Shown: positions 1 to 8,133 of the stretch, one piece after another | How positions within the stretch are numbered: position 1 is the stretch's first letter | Layout of the letters: every line of letters begins with the position of its first letter | Assembly (NCBI GenBank): GCA_934565655.1 | Contig: CAKTIE010000002.1 | Coordinates: forward strand, 1-64,000 | Origin: an uncultured Oscillospiraceae bacterium | GTDB lineage: Bacteria > Bacillota > Clostridia > Oscillospirales > Oscillospiraceae | Length of the DNA: 64,000 bases | Direction of reading: 5' to 3' | The notes under the pieces: generated by a model | Told to the model about the DNA's origin: nothing | Databases searched by the model: none | Seen by the model: the letters and a program-made list of their open reading frames with translations, nothing else | Program-made: the position numbers and the translations under genes

Positions 1-1086
1 CTTATCATCGACGAATATGCCGCTATGGTGGTCCGCACCATCTTCCAACTGAAAATGGAGGGCTACAGCCAGCAGGCCATCGCCAACTATCTCTCTTCGG
101 AGGGCGTTCTGCCGCCCGCCGCATATAAGCAGCAACAGGGGCTGAAGTATCAGTCCGGTTTTCAGGCAGTCGGTGATAATAACACCTGGTCGCCCGTTGC
201 GGTGCGGGCCATTCTGGAAAATCCCATCTATATCGGGACGCTGGTACAGGGCAAACGCGGAACACCCAACTATAAGATCAAGCAGATGAAGCTGCGCAGC
301 AAAGAGGATTGGTGCGTTGTGGAGAAGAACCACGCACCAATTATCAGCGAGGAGCTATTCACTTCGGTACAGCACCTGTTGTCACTGGATACCCGCACTT
401 CCCCTTCCGAGGAGGTGGTACAGCCTTTGGCCGGAATGCTGTACTGCGCCGATTGCGGCCGCGCCATGTGCAGGCGCAGCGTAAAGCGCGGCAACCGCAC
501 GTTTTACTACTACGTCTGCTCCACGCACAAGCGCTCCAAGCTGTGCAGCAGCCACTCCATTTCGCAGACTGCTTTAGAGAATGTGGTGCTGCGGGCCATC
601 CAGAAGCAAATTGAGATGGTGGTCGATATTGACCAGTTGATCCACGAGATCGGTCAAAAGAGCATCCAAGCCGCCAAGCACCGGCAGTTGGATATGACCA
701 TTGAGGAGAAGGAAAAGCAGATCACCGAGCAGAAGGAATACCGCATGCGCTTGCTGGAGGCTTTCCACGATGATCTGATCTCCCGCACGGAGTATGACAT
801 GATGCGGCAGCGCTATACGCAGCGGATCGACGCATTGCAGGCGGCCCTTGCCAGCCTGCACGAACGGCGGCAAGCCTTGGAGGAAGGTGCGGCAGACACC
901 CGGAACTGGGTCGCCGAATATACCAAATTCAGGAAAATTGACAAGCTCACCCGTGAAATGGTAGCCGGGTTGATCCGCAGGATCACGGTATCCGAGGGTA
1001 AGCAGATCACGATACAGTTTAACTACGCCGATGAGCTGGCGTCTTATCAGCAGATGATCGCAACAGCTACAAAGGAGGTGGGGTAA
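1..1086 (+). CDS. Large serine recombinase, C-terminal part (start lies outside window)
   Basis: The reading frame is open from base 1, so this is the 3' part of a longer gene; 361 residues are visible. They contain the end of a recombinase domain (NPIYIGTLVQGKRG near residue 75), a zinc beta-ribbon (CADCGRAMC, then two more Cys after YYYVC), a long charged coiled coil and a C-terminal segment ending in QITIQFNYADEL. The catalytic resolvase domain is not in view. The gene ends 2 bases before the next recombinase, whose ribosome site (aaaggaggtg) lies in its last codons, so the two are translationally coupled. Its role is inferred: site-specific integration or excision of the mobile element whose right end is here. 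Confidence 0.93.
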   Translation, partial: LIIDEYAAMVVRTIFQLKMEGYSQQAIANYLSSEGVLPPAAYKQQQGLKYQSGFQAVGDNNTWSPVAVRAILENPIYIGTLVQGKRGTPNYKIKQMKLRSKEDWCVVEKNHAPIISEELFTSVQHLLSLDTRTSPSEEVVQPLAGMLYCADCGRAMCRRSVKRGNRTFYYYVCSTHKRSKLCSSHSISQTALENVVLRAIQKQIEMVVDIDQLIHEIGQKSIQAAKHRQLDMTIEEKEKQITEQKEYRMRLLEAFHDDLISRTEYDMMRQRYTQRIDALQAALASLHERRQALEEGAADTRNWVAEYTKFRKIDKLTREMVAGLIRRITVSEGKQITIQFNYADELASYQQMIATATKEVG

Positions 1087-1088
1087 TC

Positions 1089-2795
1089 ATGGCACGAAAA
1101 AGCAAATATCTGTCTGCCCCACCTGTGTCTGAGACGTCAGTTCACTATCTTGCCGGGCAGTATGGCCGGTTATCCGTAGAGGACGGTGACGACACCGAGA
1201 GCAATTCCATCGGCAACCAAGCTAAAATCGCTGATGCGTTTCTTTCGGAGTATCCCGATATCCAAATTGTCGAGCGGTACGCTGACAACGGTTATACCGG
1301 CATGAACTACAACCGTCCGGCGTTCCATCAGTTGATGGCGGATGTACGGAGCGGCAAGATCAACTGCATCATCATCAAGGACATCTCACGCTTGGGACGC
1401 CACTTCGTCGAGACCAGTGAACTGGTGGAGCAGATTTTCCCCGCCATGAATGTACGCCTCATCAGCGTCAATGACAACTATGACAGTCTCGTGCAGGATG
1501 CCGGTGCTGCCGCGTCCCTCACCATGCCGCTGAAAATGGTCATGAACGAGAACTACGCCAAGGATATCTCCCGCAAGATCCGCAGCAGCATCCACGCGCA
1601 GATGCGCAGCGGCACCTATCTGCCTTCGTCCGGCAGTATTCCTTACGGTTATCTCCGGAACGCCGCTGCCGCGTCCTATGATATCGATGAGGACGCCGCT
1701 CCGGTCGTCCAGCGTATTTTTGCCCTGCGTTCCAAGGGTGTCAGCTTCAATGCCATCGCAAAGCAGCTGAATCAGGAACATATCCCGTCCCCCGCCCAAC
1801 TGCGTTATCTGCGCGGAATGAACAGCTCCGCAGCGTATCGGGACGCACTGTGGAGCAGGGCGACTATCCGTAAGATCGTCGGCAGCGACGTCTATATCGG
1901 CAACCGCACCTATGGGAAGGTATCCCGAAACCATTTGAACGAGAAAAAGAAGCGTCAGCCCACTGAGCAGTGGACGGTCATTCCAAACGCACATCCGCCG
2001 ATCATCAGCAAGGAGCTGTTTGACACGGTGCAGAAAGTCAATCATGAGGTTCTTGCGTCCCGCGCCGCATATCGCACATGTGCTGATATTGGCGATGTGC
2101 AGGCCGATCTTTTCCATGGTAAGCTGTTCTGCGCGGAGTGCGGCAGTCCCATGGGGGCTGGAAAGGGCTGCGCCCGGCACGGCGCACACTCGCCCAGCCG
2201 GCTGTTCTATGATTGTAATCGCTATCGCTACTCCGCGCACACCGTCTGTGCCAGCCACTACATCCGCCATGAACGACTACTTGCCGCTGTCACCGACGCC
2301 TTAGACCAGCAGTTGACATTGGCGGTTGATGTAGAGCGGCTGATCCATGAGATCGACCACTCCGCCGAACTGACACAGGCAAAGCAGGAAAAACAAAATA
2401 CCGCCACAAGCCTGCGGCTCCAGCGGCAGGGCCTTGACCGGAAGCTGGATATGCTGATTCATGACCTGTCCACCGGACTGATCGGGCGCGAGGAATTTCT
2501 CTACGCCAAGGAAAAATACCGGGCAGAGCTCAACCGTATTCTCACGGCGGAAGCCGCACAAAAGGAGCGGATCGAGCAGATGCAGAAGGGCCTATCCACC
2601 GCGCAGACATGGGTACGCGCCATGCGGGAATATCAGCGGCTCCCGGCCATAACAAGGGGACTTCTTGATACGCTCGTTGAGCGCATCTCTATTCACGAGG
2701 ATCGCAGCATCACGATCCAGCTCAACTATGCCGACCCCTTCGCCGCCTTGCATCCCTATCATCCATTGGCAAAGGAGGCTGTTTGCTGTGGATAA
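1089..2795 (+). CDS. Large serine recombinase (second of three)
   Basis: A complete 568-residue large serine recombinase. The N-terminal resolvase domain carries the catalytic serine in YGRLS (Ser29) and the conserved blocks DNGYTGMNYNRP and IIIKDISRLGR. A recombinase domain follows (about 190-300), then a zinc ribbon (CAECGSPMG and later Cys), a coiled coil (about 390-480) and a C-terminal QLNYADP tail. The start at 1089 is set by the aaaggaggtg site at 1070-1079. Such enzymes cut both strands at short att sites and join them with a 2-base overlap. It sits between two paralogues and overlaps the next start by 8 bases. Which of the three performs integration cannot be told from sequence alone. 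Confidence 0.95.
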   Translation: MARKSKYLSAPPVSETSVHYLAGQYGRLSVEDGDDTESNSIGNQAKIADAFLSEYPDIQIVERYADNGYTGMNYNRPAFHQLMADVRSGKINCIIIKDISRLGRHFVETSELVEQIFPAMNVRLISVNDNYDSLVQDAGAAASLTMPLKMVMNENYAKDISRKIRSSIHAQMRSGTYLPSSGSIPYGYLRNAAAASYDIDEDAAPVVQRIFALRSKGVSFNAIAKQLNQEHIPSPAQLRYLRGMNSSAAYRDALWSRATIRKIVGSDVYIGNRTYGKVSRNHLNEKKKRQPTEQWTVIPNAHPPIISKELFDTVQKVNHEVLASRAAYRTCADIGDVQADLFHGKLFCAECGSPMGAGKGCARHGAHSPSRLFYDCNRYRYSAHTVCASHYIRHERLLAAVTDALDQQLTLAVDVERLIHEIDHSAELTQAKQEKQNTATSLRLQRQGLDRKLDMLIHDLSTGLIGREEFLYAKEKYRAELNRILTAEAAQKERIEQMQKGLSTAQTWVRAMREYQRLPAITRGLLDTLVERISIHEDRSITIQLNYADPFAALHPYHPLAKEAVCCG

Positions 2796-4383
2796 AGTGA
2801 CGTCCGATCTCATGATCTGCTACTACCGCCTTTCTTCAGAGGATGGCGACGTCGCACGCGGAAATGCCACGGAGAGCTTCAGTATCTCCGCACAGCGTCT
2901 CTGTGTGCGGAACTTCCTTGCGTCCCGTCCTGATCTGAAGGGAACCGTTGAGGAGATCGTAGACGATGGCTACACCGGCACCAACATGAACCGTCCCGGT
3001 ATGCAGCGGCTGCTGTCGCTGGTAAAATCTGGGAGCGTCAAGACTGTCATTGTGCGTGACCTCTCCCGTTTTTCCAGAAACTTTCTGGAGGGCGGCCACT
3101 ATCTGGAGTTTGTGTTTCCGGCGTATGGCATCCGTTTCATCTCCATCAACGACCACTTCGACAGCGCCGATTATGGCGAATCCACCGGTGGTCTGGAGCT
3201 GGGCATCACCAACCTGCTGAACCAGTTATACAGCCGCGACCTGTCCCGCAAGATCAAAAGCGTAACAGACCGCAAAAAGCTGAATGGCGAATATGCCTTT
3301 GGCGCTGTACCTTACGGCTATCAGAAGGGTGAGCAGAAGAACACCATCGTGGTCGATCCACCTGCCACCGACGTCGTCAGACAGATATTTCAGTGGGCCT
3401 CGCAGGGCATCAGCATCACACAGATCGCACGGCAGCTGAATGCGTCCGGTACCGAAACGCCCTCCGCCTATCTGGCGAAAGTCCGGGGCCGCTACAAGGT
3501 GCGGAAGTTCTGGACATATGAATCCGTCCGGAATATTCTTCAGAACCGCATTTACACCGGCGATACGGAGGCGTTCAAATCTCATGTGGTCAAGGTCGGC
3601 AGCAACCGCACGAAGCTGCTCCCCGAAGCAGAGCGCCCTATCATCCCCCATACTCACGAGCCTATCGTGTCGCGGGAGCTATACTATCTCGCCCGCAGCA
3701 CCGTACAGAAAACGGCACCGAAAACGCCGACGGGAAACACGCCAAGTCTGCTTCAGCCCTATCTCGTTTGCGGCTGCTGCGGAAACCATCTCGTAAAGGG
3801 CAAGGCCTCCAACAAGAACTGGCGCTGTGCGTCGGCGCGCTATGTACCGGAAAGCGGCTGTGCCGAGGTCTGTATCTCCGACGCCGACTTGCAAGCTATT
3901 CTGATCCGTGCGATCAACATGCAGTGTCGGCTGCGGGACGCCCGTCTTGAAAACTACCAGCGTCAATTCGAGAGTCACGCCTCCAAGCGCCGCGCCATCA
4001 ATACAAGGATGCAGAGAGTACAGGCCGAGATCCACCGCAAGCAGGAGGAGCTTATGTCTCTCTATGAGGAGCATGTCGGTGGGCAACTGTCAAAAGATGC
4101 CTTTACAGAAAAACGGGAAAGCCTTCTCCGCGCAAAGAACGAAAAGAAGCGGCAGCTTGCCCAGTTGGAAAGCGATTGGAAACTGCTCTGTGCGGAGGAG
4201 GAGACCGCCAAAAAGGAAGAACGGCAAACCTCCGTCCTCTCTTCGTACCATGAAATAAGCGCTTTAGACCCTGCTCTTATGCGGGAATTAGTATGTGGAA
4301 TTTCAGTTTTCCACAGGCAAAAAATTCAAATAAATTGGAGATTTTCTGATTTTACAAGTGAATTTGTCGAATTAAGTTCTTGA
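2788..4383 (+). CDS. Large serine recombinase (third of three), GTG start
   Basis: I place the start at GTG 2788, 7 bases after aaaggagg and inside the last codons of the upstream recombinase, giving 531 residues; an open frame further upstream has no ribosome site and reads only shadow sequence. The resolvase domain has YYRLSSEDGD (catalytic Ser near residue 16), DDGYTGTNMNRPG and VIVRDLSRFSRN; a recombinase domain, a Cys-rich zinc ribbon (CGCCG), a coiled coil and a C-terminal tail follow. It is the last gene of the element, and its stop lies about 35 bases before chromosomal spoIVB sequence, the usual position of a serine integrase next to its att site. The final 100 bases are clearly more AT-rich than the chromosome beyond. 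Confidence 0.94.
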   Translation: MDKVTSDLMICYYRLSSEDGDVARGNATESFSISAQRLCVRNFLASRPDLKGTVEEIVDDGYTGTNMNRPGMQRLLSLVKSGSVKTVIVRDLSRFSRNFLEGGHYLEFVFPAYGIRFISINDHFDSADYGESTGGLELGITNLLNQLYSRDLSRKIKSVTDRKKLNGEYAFGAVPYGYQKGEQKNTIVVDPPATDVVRQIFQWASQGISITQIARQLNASGTETPSAYLAKVRGRYKVRKFWTYESVRNILQNRIYTGDTEAFKSHVVKVGSNRTKLLPEAERPIIPHTHEPIVSRELYYLARSTVQKTAPKTPTGNTPSLLQPYLVCGCCGNHLVKGKASNKNWRCASARYVPESGCAEVCISDADLQAILIRAINMQCRLRDARLENYQRQFESHASKRRAINTRMQRVQAEIHRKQEELMSLYEEHVGGQLSKDAFTEKRESLLRAKNEKKRQLAQLESDWKLLCAEEETAKKEERQTSVLSSYHEISALDPALMRELVCGISVFHRQKIQINWRFSDFTSEFVELSS

Positions 4384-4422
4384 AAAAATATTTGTTGTCC
4401 CATATTGACATCAACCGTGAGC
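4384..4422 (+). other. Putative right attachment junction of the integrated element
   Basis: Between the recombinase stop and the point where the spoIVB frame becomes recognisable (Ser codon agc at 4420) lie about 36 bases of AT-rich, element-like sequence. The crossover must lie in or just after this stretch. The left junction is outside the window, so the core dinucleotide and any direct repeat cannot be read. Confidence 0.6.
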
Positions 4423-4539
4423 GGCTCCCCCATTTTGCAGAACGGCAAGCTGGTGGGCGCTGTGACCCACGTCCTCATCGACGACCCCACACGGGGCTAT
4501 GGCATCTTTATGGAAAACATGCTGAAAATGACGGGATAA
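4417..4539 (+). pseudogene. spoIVB: 3' fragment of spoIVB, SpoIVB serine peptidase, cut by the element
   Basis: The frame from 4420 reads [35 protein letters not shown], then stops at 4537. This is the C-terminus of SpoIVB, whose family signature is GMSGSPIIQNGK...GAVTHVFVNDPT.GYG. SpoIVB is the forespore-secreted serine peptidase that triggers SpoIVFB-dependent processing of pro-sigma-K. The fragment begins exactly at the catalytic-serine motif; the N-terminal PDZ and peptidase part should lie beyond the left end of the element, outside the window. It has no ribosome site of its own. It is in the same frame as the upstream recombinase, separated only by its TGA stop. Precise excision would presumably restore the gene. 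Confidence 0.88.
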
Positions 4540-4554
4540 CAGGAGGAAGGCAAC

Positions 4555-4773
4555 ATGCGGTCTTTGCTGATCCGCGACACCACCCGCGAGGAGCGGGAGG
4601 AGATCGTCCGCCGGGCGCTGAGCGCCTGCGGCGGCAGCTGTGACGGCTGCAACGGCTGCGGCAACTCCGGCGGCGGCCGGGTGGAGACCATCTATCAGCC
4701 GTATATCGACGGCAAGAAGGAGCTCTCCCAGATCAACGAGGAGTACGCCGCCAGCCGCGGACTGATCCGGTAA
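4555..4773 (+). CDS. Small Cys-rich protein of unknown function, downstream of spoIVB
   Basis: A 72-residue protein preceded by a strong aggagg site 8 bases before the ATG. Residues 25-35 form a CX3CX2CX2C cluster (CGGSCDGCNGC) in a Gly-rich stretch, flanked by a charged N-terminal helix and a C-terminal part YQPYIDGKKE...INEEYAASRG. There is no signal peptide or membrane segment. The four cysteines could bind zinc or an Fe-S cluster. Its ribosome site starts 2 bases after the spoIVB stop, so it was probably co-transcribed with spoIVB before the insertion. I do not recognise a named family. Its expression may now depend on readthrough from the element. Confidence 0.75.
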   Translation: MRSLLIRDTTREEREEIVRRALSACGGSCDGCNGCGNSGGGRVETIYQPYIDGKKELSQINEEYAASRGLIR

Positions 4774-4788
4774 AGCGGAGACAGAACA

Positions 4789-4827
4789 GGCGGGTATCAC
4801 AGCGCCTGCCGCGCTGTGATACCCGCC
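4789..4827 (+). terminator. Perfect 17-bp inverted repeat downstream of the Cys-rich gene
   Basis: Arms 4789-4805 and 4811-4827 are perfectly complementary with a 5-base loop. There is no T-run, so it may be an RNA-stabilising hairpin or weak terminator. It isolates the spoIVB/Cys-rich unit from the promoter of the next gene at 4835. Confidence 0.6.
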
Positions 4828-4834
4828 GGTTCAC

Positions 4835-4863
4835 TTGACGTTTCGGGAAAAATCTCCTATAAT
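4835..4863 (+). promoter_or_regulatory. Sigma-A promoter of the MATE gene
   Basis: TTGACG at 4835-4840 and a perfect TATAAT at 4858-4863 are separated by 17 bases. The -10 box contains the ATG at 4862, which excludes that ATG as the translation start. Confidence 0.85.
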
Positions 4864-4894
4864 GGAACAAATCATGCTTCAGGGAGGGGATACC

Positions 4895-6298
4895 GTGCCG
4901 AAAAAGGACCTGCTGGCCGCCATGCGGCTGGGTGAGCAGCTGACGCTGCGCCAGCAGATCATGCTGACGCTGCAGCTGAGCATCCCGGCCATTCTGGCCC
5001 AGATCTCCTCCATCGTCATGCAGTACATCGACGCCGCCATGGTGGGCCACCTGGGGAAAGAGGCCTCCGCCTCCATCGGGCTGGTGGCCTCCAGCACATG
5101 GCTGATGGGCGGCCTGTGCCGGGCGCTGGCGGTTGGCTTTTCCGTCATGGTGGCCCAGCGCATCGGCGCGGGGGATGAGAGGGACGCCCGCAATCTGGTG
5201 AAGCAGGGGCTTTGCTCCGGTATCGCCGTCGGGCTGCTGCTGGCCGCTGTCGGCGCGGCCATCTCCGGCGGACTGCCCCACTGGCTTCGCGCTGACGCCG
5301 CCATCTGCCCCGATGCCTCGTCATATTTCCTGATCTTCGCCCTGTCGCTGCCCTTTGTCCAGCTGAATCGTCTGGCGGCGGGACTTTTGCAGGCCGGCGG
5401 CAATATGCGCACGCCCAGCGTCCTGATGGCGCTGATGTGCGGTCTGGATGTGGTGTTCAACGCGCTGCTGATCTTCCCCACCCGGCAGGTGGGCGCGTTT
5501 ACGCTGCCCGGCGCGAATATGGGCGTGGCCGGCGCGGCGCTGGGCACCGCGCTGTCGGAGGCCACCGTCGCCATCGTCATGTGTGTGCTTTTGCTGCGCT
5601 CGCCGGTGCTGGGCCTGCGGCGGGACGAACGGCTGCGGTTTATTCCGGCCCAGCTGCGCCGCGCCCTTACCCTCAGCGTCCCCGTGGCCATTGAGCAGGC
5701 GGTCATGACCAGCGCGCAGGTGGTCACCACCGGCATCATCGCGCCACTGGGCACGGTGGCCATCGCCGCCAACTCCTTCGCCGTCACGGCGGAGGCCCTG
5801 TGCTACATGCCCGGCTATGGCGTACAGAGCGCCGCTGTGACGCTGATCGGCCAGAGCGTGGGCGCCAGGAGGAAGGATATTGTGACGCGGCTGGGCTGGG
5901 TGACGGTGCTGCTGGGCATGAGCATTATGCTGGCGGCGGCCGTTGCCATGTATGCGCTGGCCCCGTGGATCATCGGCATGCTGAGTCCCGATCAGCAGGT
6001 GGTGGCGCTGGGTACGCTGGTCCTGCGGATCGTGGTGTTTGCCGAGCCGTTGTTCGGCGCGTCCATCGTGACCTCCGGCGTCTTTCAGGGGGCAGGGAAC
6101 TCCCTGCTGAGCTCCGTGCTGAACTTTACCAGCATGTGGGGCGTGCGTATCACGCTGACGCTGGCCATGGTGCCCCATTGGGGCCTGCGGGGCGCGTGGA
6201 TCGCCATGTGCATCGAGCTGTGCTTCCGGGGGACGCTGTTTTTGTTCTTCCTGTGGCGGAAGAAGTGGCTGCCCAGGGAAATGCGGGATGCCGCGTAG
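4895..6298 (+). CDS. MATE family efflux transporter
   Basis: I choose the GTG at 4895 because agggagggga precedes it by 4-5 bases and because earlier in-frame starts lie in or before the promoter. This gives 467 residues, a normal MATE length, with about 12 hydrophobic segments in two similar halves. MATE motifs are visible: QISSIVMQYIDAAMVGHLG in TM1-2 and a second-half counterpart around PVAIEQAVMTSAQVVTTGIIA. MATE proteins export cationic drugs or metabolites, using sodium or proton gradients. The gene has its own promoter and no obvious partner; the substrate cannot be predicted. A second, diverged MATE paralogue is encoded at 12433-13824. Confidence 0.93.
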   Translation: MPKKDLLAAMRLGEQLTLRQQIMLTLQLSIPAILAQISSIVMQYIDAAMVGHLGKEASASIGLVASSTWLMGGLCRALAVGFSVMVAQRIGAGDERDARNLVKQGLCSGIAVGLLLAAVGAAISGGLPHWLRADAAICPDASSYFLIFALSLPFVQLNRLAAGLLQAGGNMRTPSVLMALMCGLDVVFNALLIFPTRQVGAFTLPGANMGVAGAALGTALSEATVAIVMCVLLLRSPVLGLRRDERLRFIPAQLRRALTLSVPVAIEQAVMTSAQVVTTGIIAPLGTVAIAANSFAVTAEALCYMPGYGVQSAAVTLIGQSVGARRKDIVTRLGWVTVLLGMSIMLAAAVAMYALAPWIIGMLSPDQQVVALGTLVLRIVVFAEPLFGASIVTSGVFQGAGNSLLSSVLNFTSMWGVRITLTLAMVPHWGLRGAWIAMCIELCFRGTLFLFFLWRKKWLPREMRDAA

Positions 6299-6330
6299 TG
6301 TTTTCGCACCGCATCCTCAAAATCCTTTAC

Positions 6331-6359
6331 TTGACAATTCTCCTGCTTTTCGGAATAAT
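6331..6359 (+). promoter_or_regulatory. Sigma-A promoter of the XRE regulator
   Basis: A perfect TTGACA at 6331-6336 is followed, after 17 bases, by AATAAT at 6354-6359. Confidence 0.75.
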
Positions 6360-6392
6360 AAGAGGGAAAAATAACCCAAAGGAACGACAGCT

Positions 6393-6989
6393 ATGGATGA
6401 ACGCAAGGCTACCATCGCCAGCAACCTGATCAAGCTGCGGCTGGCCGCAGGGATGACCCAGGCGGAGCTGGGCGAAAAACTGAATTATTCCGACAAGTCC
6501 ATCTCCAAATGGGAGCGGGGCGATGTGACCACCGATGTGTTCGTGCTGATGCAGATCGCCGACATTTTCGGCGTGGACGTGGACTATCTCCTCAAGCCCC
6601 ACAACGAGATCGAGCCTGCCATATACAACAAGCCCGCCGGTGAGGCTACCTACACCACCAACATGATCACGCTGGTGACGCTGCTGGGCATCTGGACGGT
6701 GGCGCTGTTCATATTCGTGATCCTGTGGATCTGCGGCATGGTGGTGGGGCTGGTATTCGTCTATGCCGTACCGGTATCGCTGATCACGCTGCTGGTGCTG
6801 AACTCCGTATGGAACGGCGGACGGAAGAACCGCTTTATCATCGCCGCGCTGGTGCTCAGCATTATCGCCACCGTATATCTGACCTTCCTCCGCCGCAACC
6901 TGTGGCAGCTGTGGCTGCTGGCCGTTCCGTCACTGCTGTTGGTGTTTCTGGGCGCCCGCATCTATCGAAGCGCCCAAAAGCACGGATAA
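6393..6989 (+). CDS. Membrane-anchored XRE-family transcriptional regulator
   Basis: A 198-residue protein. Residues 7-65 form a Cro/CI-type helix-turn-helix (MTQAELGEKLNYSDKSISKW, ending in the usual DYLL segment). Residues 85-195 hold about four hydrophobic segments (around 88-110, 113-135, 146-163 and 170-190). The HTH would therefore lie on the cytoplasmic face of a membrane-bound regulator. Proteins of this layout are common in Clostridia; no ligand is known to me. It has its own promoter and terminator and is monocistronic. The neighbouring MATE gene could be a target, but nothing in the sequence proves it. Confidence 0.88.
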   Translation: MDERKATIASNLIKLRLAAGMTQAELGEKLNYSDKSISKWERGDVTTDVFVLMQIADIFGVDVDYLLKPHNEIEPAIYNKPAGEATYTTNMITLVTLLGIWTVALFIFVILWICGMVVGLVFVYAVPVSLITLLVLNSVWNGGRKNRFIIAALVLSIIATVYLTFLRRNLWQLWLLAVPSLLLVFLGARIYRSAQKHG

Positions 6990-7002
6990 TACGGCACTCT
7001 AC

Positions 7003-7048
7003 CAGGAGTAGAATCGCTCTATCAGGGCGATCCTGCTCCTGATTTTTT
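7003..7048 (+). terminator. Rho-independent terminator of the XRE gene
   Basis: A stem-loop (caggagtag...ctgctcctg with an inner aatcgc/gcgat pairing) is followed by six T residues. Confidence 0.8.
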
Positions 7049-7075
7049 GTAGAGTCCCCTCTCTCCAGCCGTAGG

Positions 7076-7104
7076 TTGGCTTTTTCCCGTTCACGGTTTA
7101 TACT
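7076..7104 (+). promoter_or_regulatory. Sigma-A promoter of the DegV-family gene
   Basis: TTGGCT at 7076-7081 and TATACT at 7099-7104 are spaced by 17 bases. Confidence 0.7.
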
Positions 7105-7154
7105 GGATGCAGCCTGAAACAGGCGGCACATTCAACTGTAACGGAGGAACTCTC

Positions 7155-8051
7155 ATGGCATCTTACGCACTGACCTGCTGCTCCACAGCCGATCTGACCC
7201 ACGAGCATTTCGCGGCCCGTGATATTCAATACACCTGCTTCCATTTCACCCTGAACGGCGAGACCTATCCCGACGATCTGGGCCAGTCCATTCCCTTCCC
7301 CATCTTCTATCAGGCCATGGCCAACGGCGCCGAGACCAGCACCTCTCAGGTGAACATCTCCCAGTATCTGGATCTGTTCACCCCCATTCTGGAGAGCGGC
7401 CGGGATATTCTGCACGTCTGCCTGTCCTCCGGCCTGTCCGGCACCTATAACTCCGCCACCAGCGCCGCTCTCATCGCGCGGGAGCAGTTCCCCGACCGGA
7501 AGATCTACATTGTGGACTCTCTGGGCGCTTCCTCCGGCTACGGCCTCATCATGGAGACGCTGGCCGACCTGCGGGACGAGGGCATGGACATCGACACGCT
7601 GCACCAGTGGATCGAGGAGAACAAGCTGCGGATGAACCACTGGTTCTTCTCCACCGACCTGAGCTTCTATGTCAAGGGCGGCCGCATCTCCAAAACCGCC
7701 GGCTTCATCGGCGGCGTGCTGGGCATCTGCCCGCTGCTGAACATGGACGAGCAGGGCCACCTGATCCCCCGCGCCAAGATCCGCTCCAAGAAAAAGGTCA
7801 TTCAGGAAATGCTGACCCGCATGGAGCAGTATGCCGACAAGGGTCTTGATTACGACGGCAAATGCTTCATCTCCCAGTCCGAGTGCTATGACGACGCCCG
7901 TGCGCTGGCCGATCTCATTGAGGCCAGGTTCCCCAAGCTGAACGGCAAGGTGGAGATCAACTACGTCGGTACCACCATCGGCAGCCATACCGGCCCCGGC
8001 ACCGTGGCCCTGTTCTTCTGGGGCCGCGACCGCAAGCTGCCCCTGCTTTAA
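7155..8051 (+). CDS. DegV family (FakB-like) fatty-acid-binding protein
   Basis: The start at 7155 follows an acggaggaac ribosome site; 298 residues. DegV hallmarks are present in order: an N-terminal CSTADLT strand-loop, a TSTSQVN motif near residue 75, SSGLSGTYNSA near 105, YVKGGRISK near 175, and a C-terminal IGSHTGPGT loop. In Firmicutes such proteins (FakB) bind a fatty acid and present it to the FakA kinase, feeding exogenous fatty acids into phospholipid synthesis. No fakA is nearby. The first strand reads ALTCCSTADL rather than the common DSTADL, a small departure. It is a single-gene unit with its own promoter and a very strong terminator. Confidence 0.9.
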   Translation: MASYALTCCSTADLTHEHFAARDIQYTCFHFTLNGETYPDDLGQSIPFPIFYQAMANGAETSTSQVNISQYLDLFTPILESGRDILHVCLSSGLSGTYNSATSAALIAREQFPDRKIYIVDSLGASSGYGLIMETLADLRDEGMDIDTLHQWIEENKLRMNHWFFSTDLSFYVKGGRISKTAGFIGGVLGICPLLNMDEQGHLIPRAKIRSKKKVIQEMLTRMEQYADKGLDYDGKCFISQSECYDDARALADLIEARFPKLNGKVEINYVGTTIGSHTGPGTVALFFWGRDRKLPLL

Positions 8052-8084
8052 GATTGCAATCCTTCTTCTCTGCTCTGATCCCTT

Positions 8085-8133
8085 CCCCTGTGAAGAAAGA
8101 CCGCCCGATTTGGGCGGTCTTTCTTCACAGGGG
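8085..8133. terminator. Bidirectional 22-bp hairpin terminator
   Basis: Arms 8085-8106 and 8112-8133 are perfectly complementary (cccctgtgaagaaag... ) around a gattt loop. It follows the DegV gene and could act in either direction. Confidence 0.8.

Noticed and set aside
4862..4894. ATG at 4862 as start of the MATE transporter
   Set aside because: It lies inside the -10 box TATAAT; the GTG at 4895 has a proper ribosome site.
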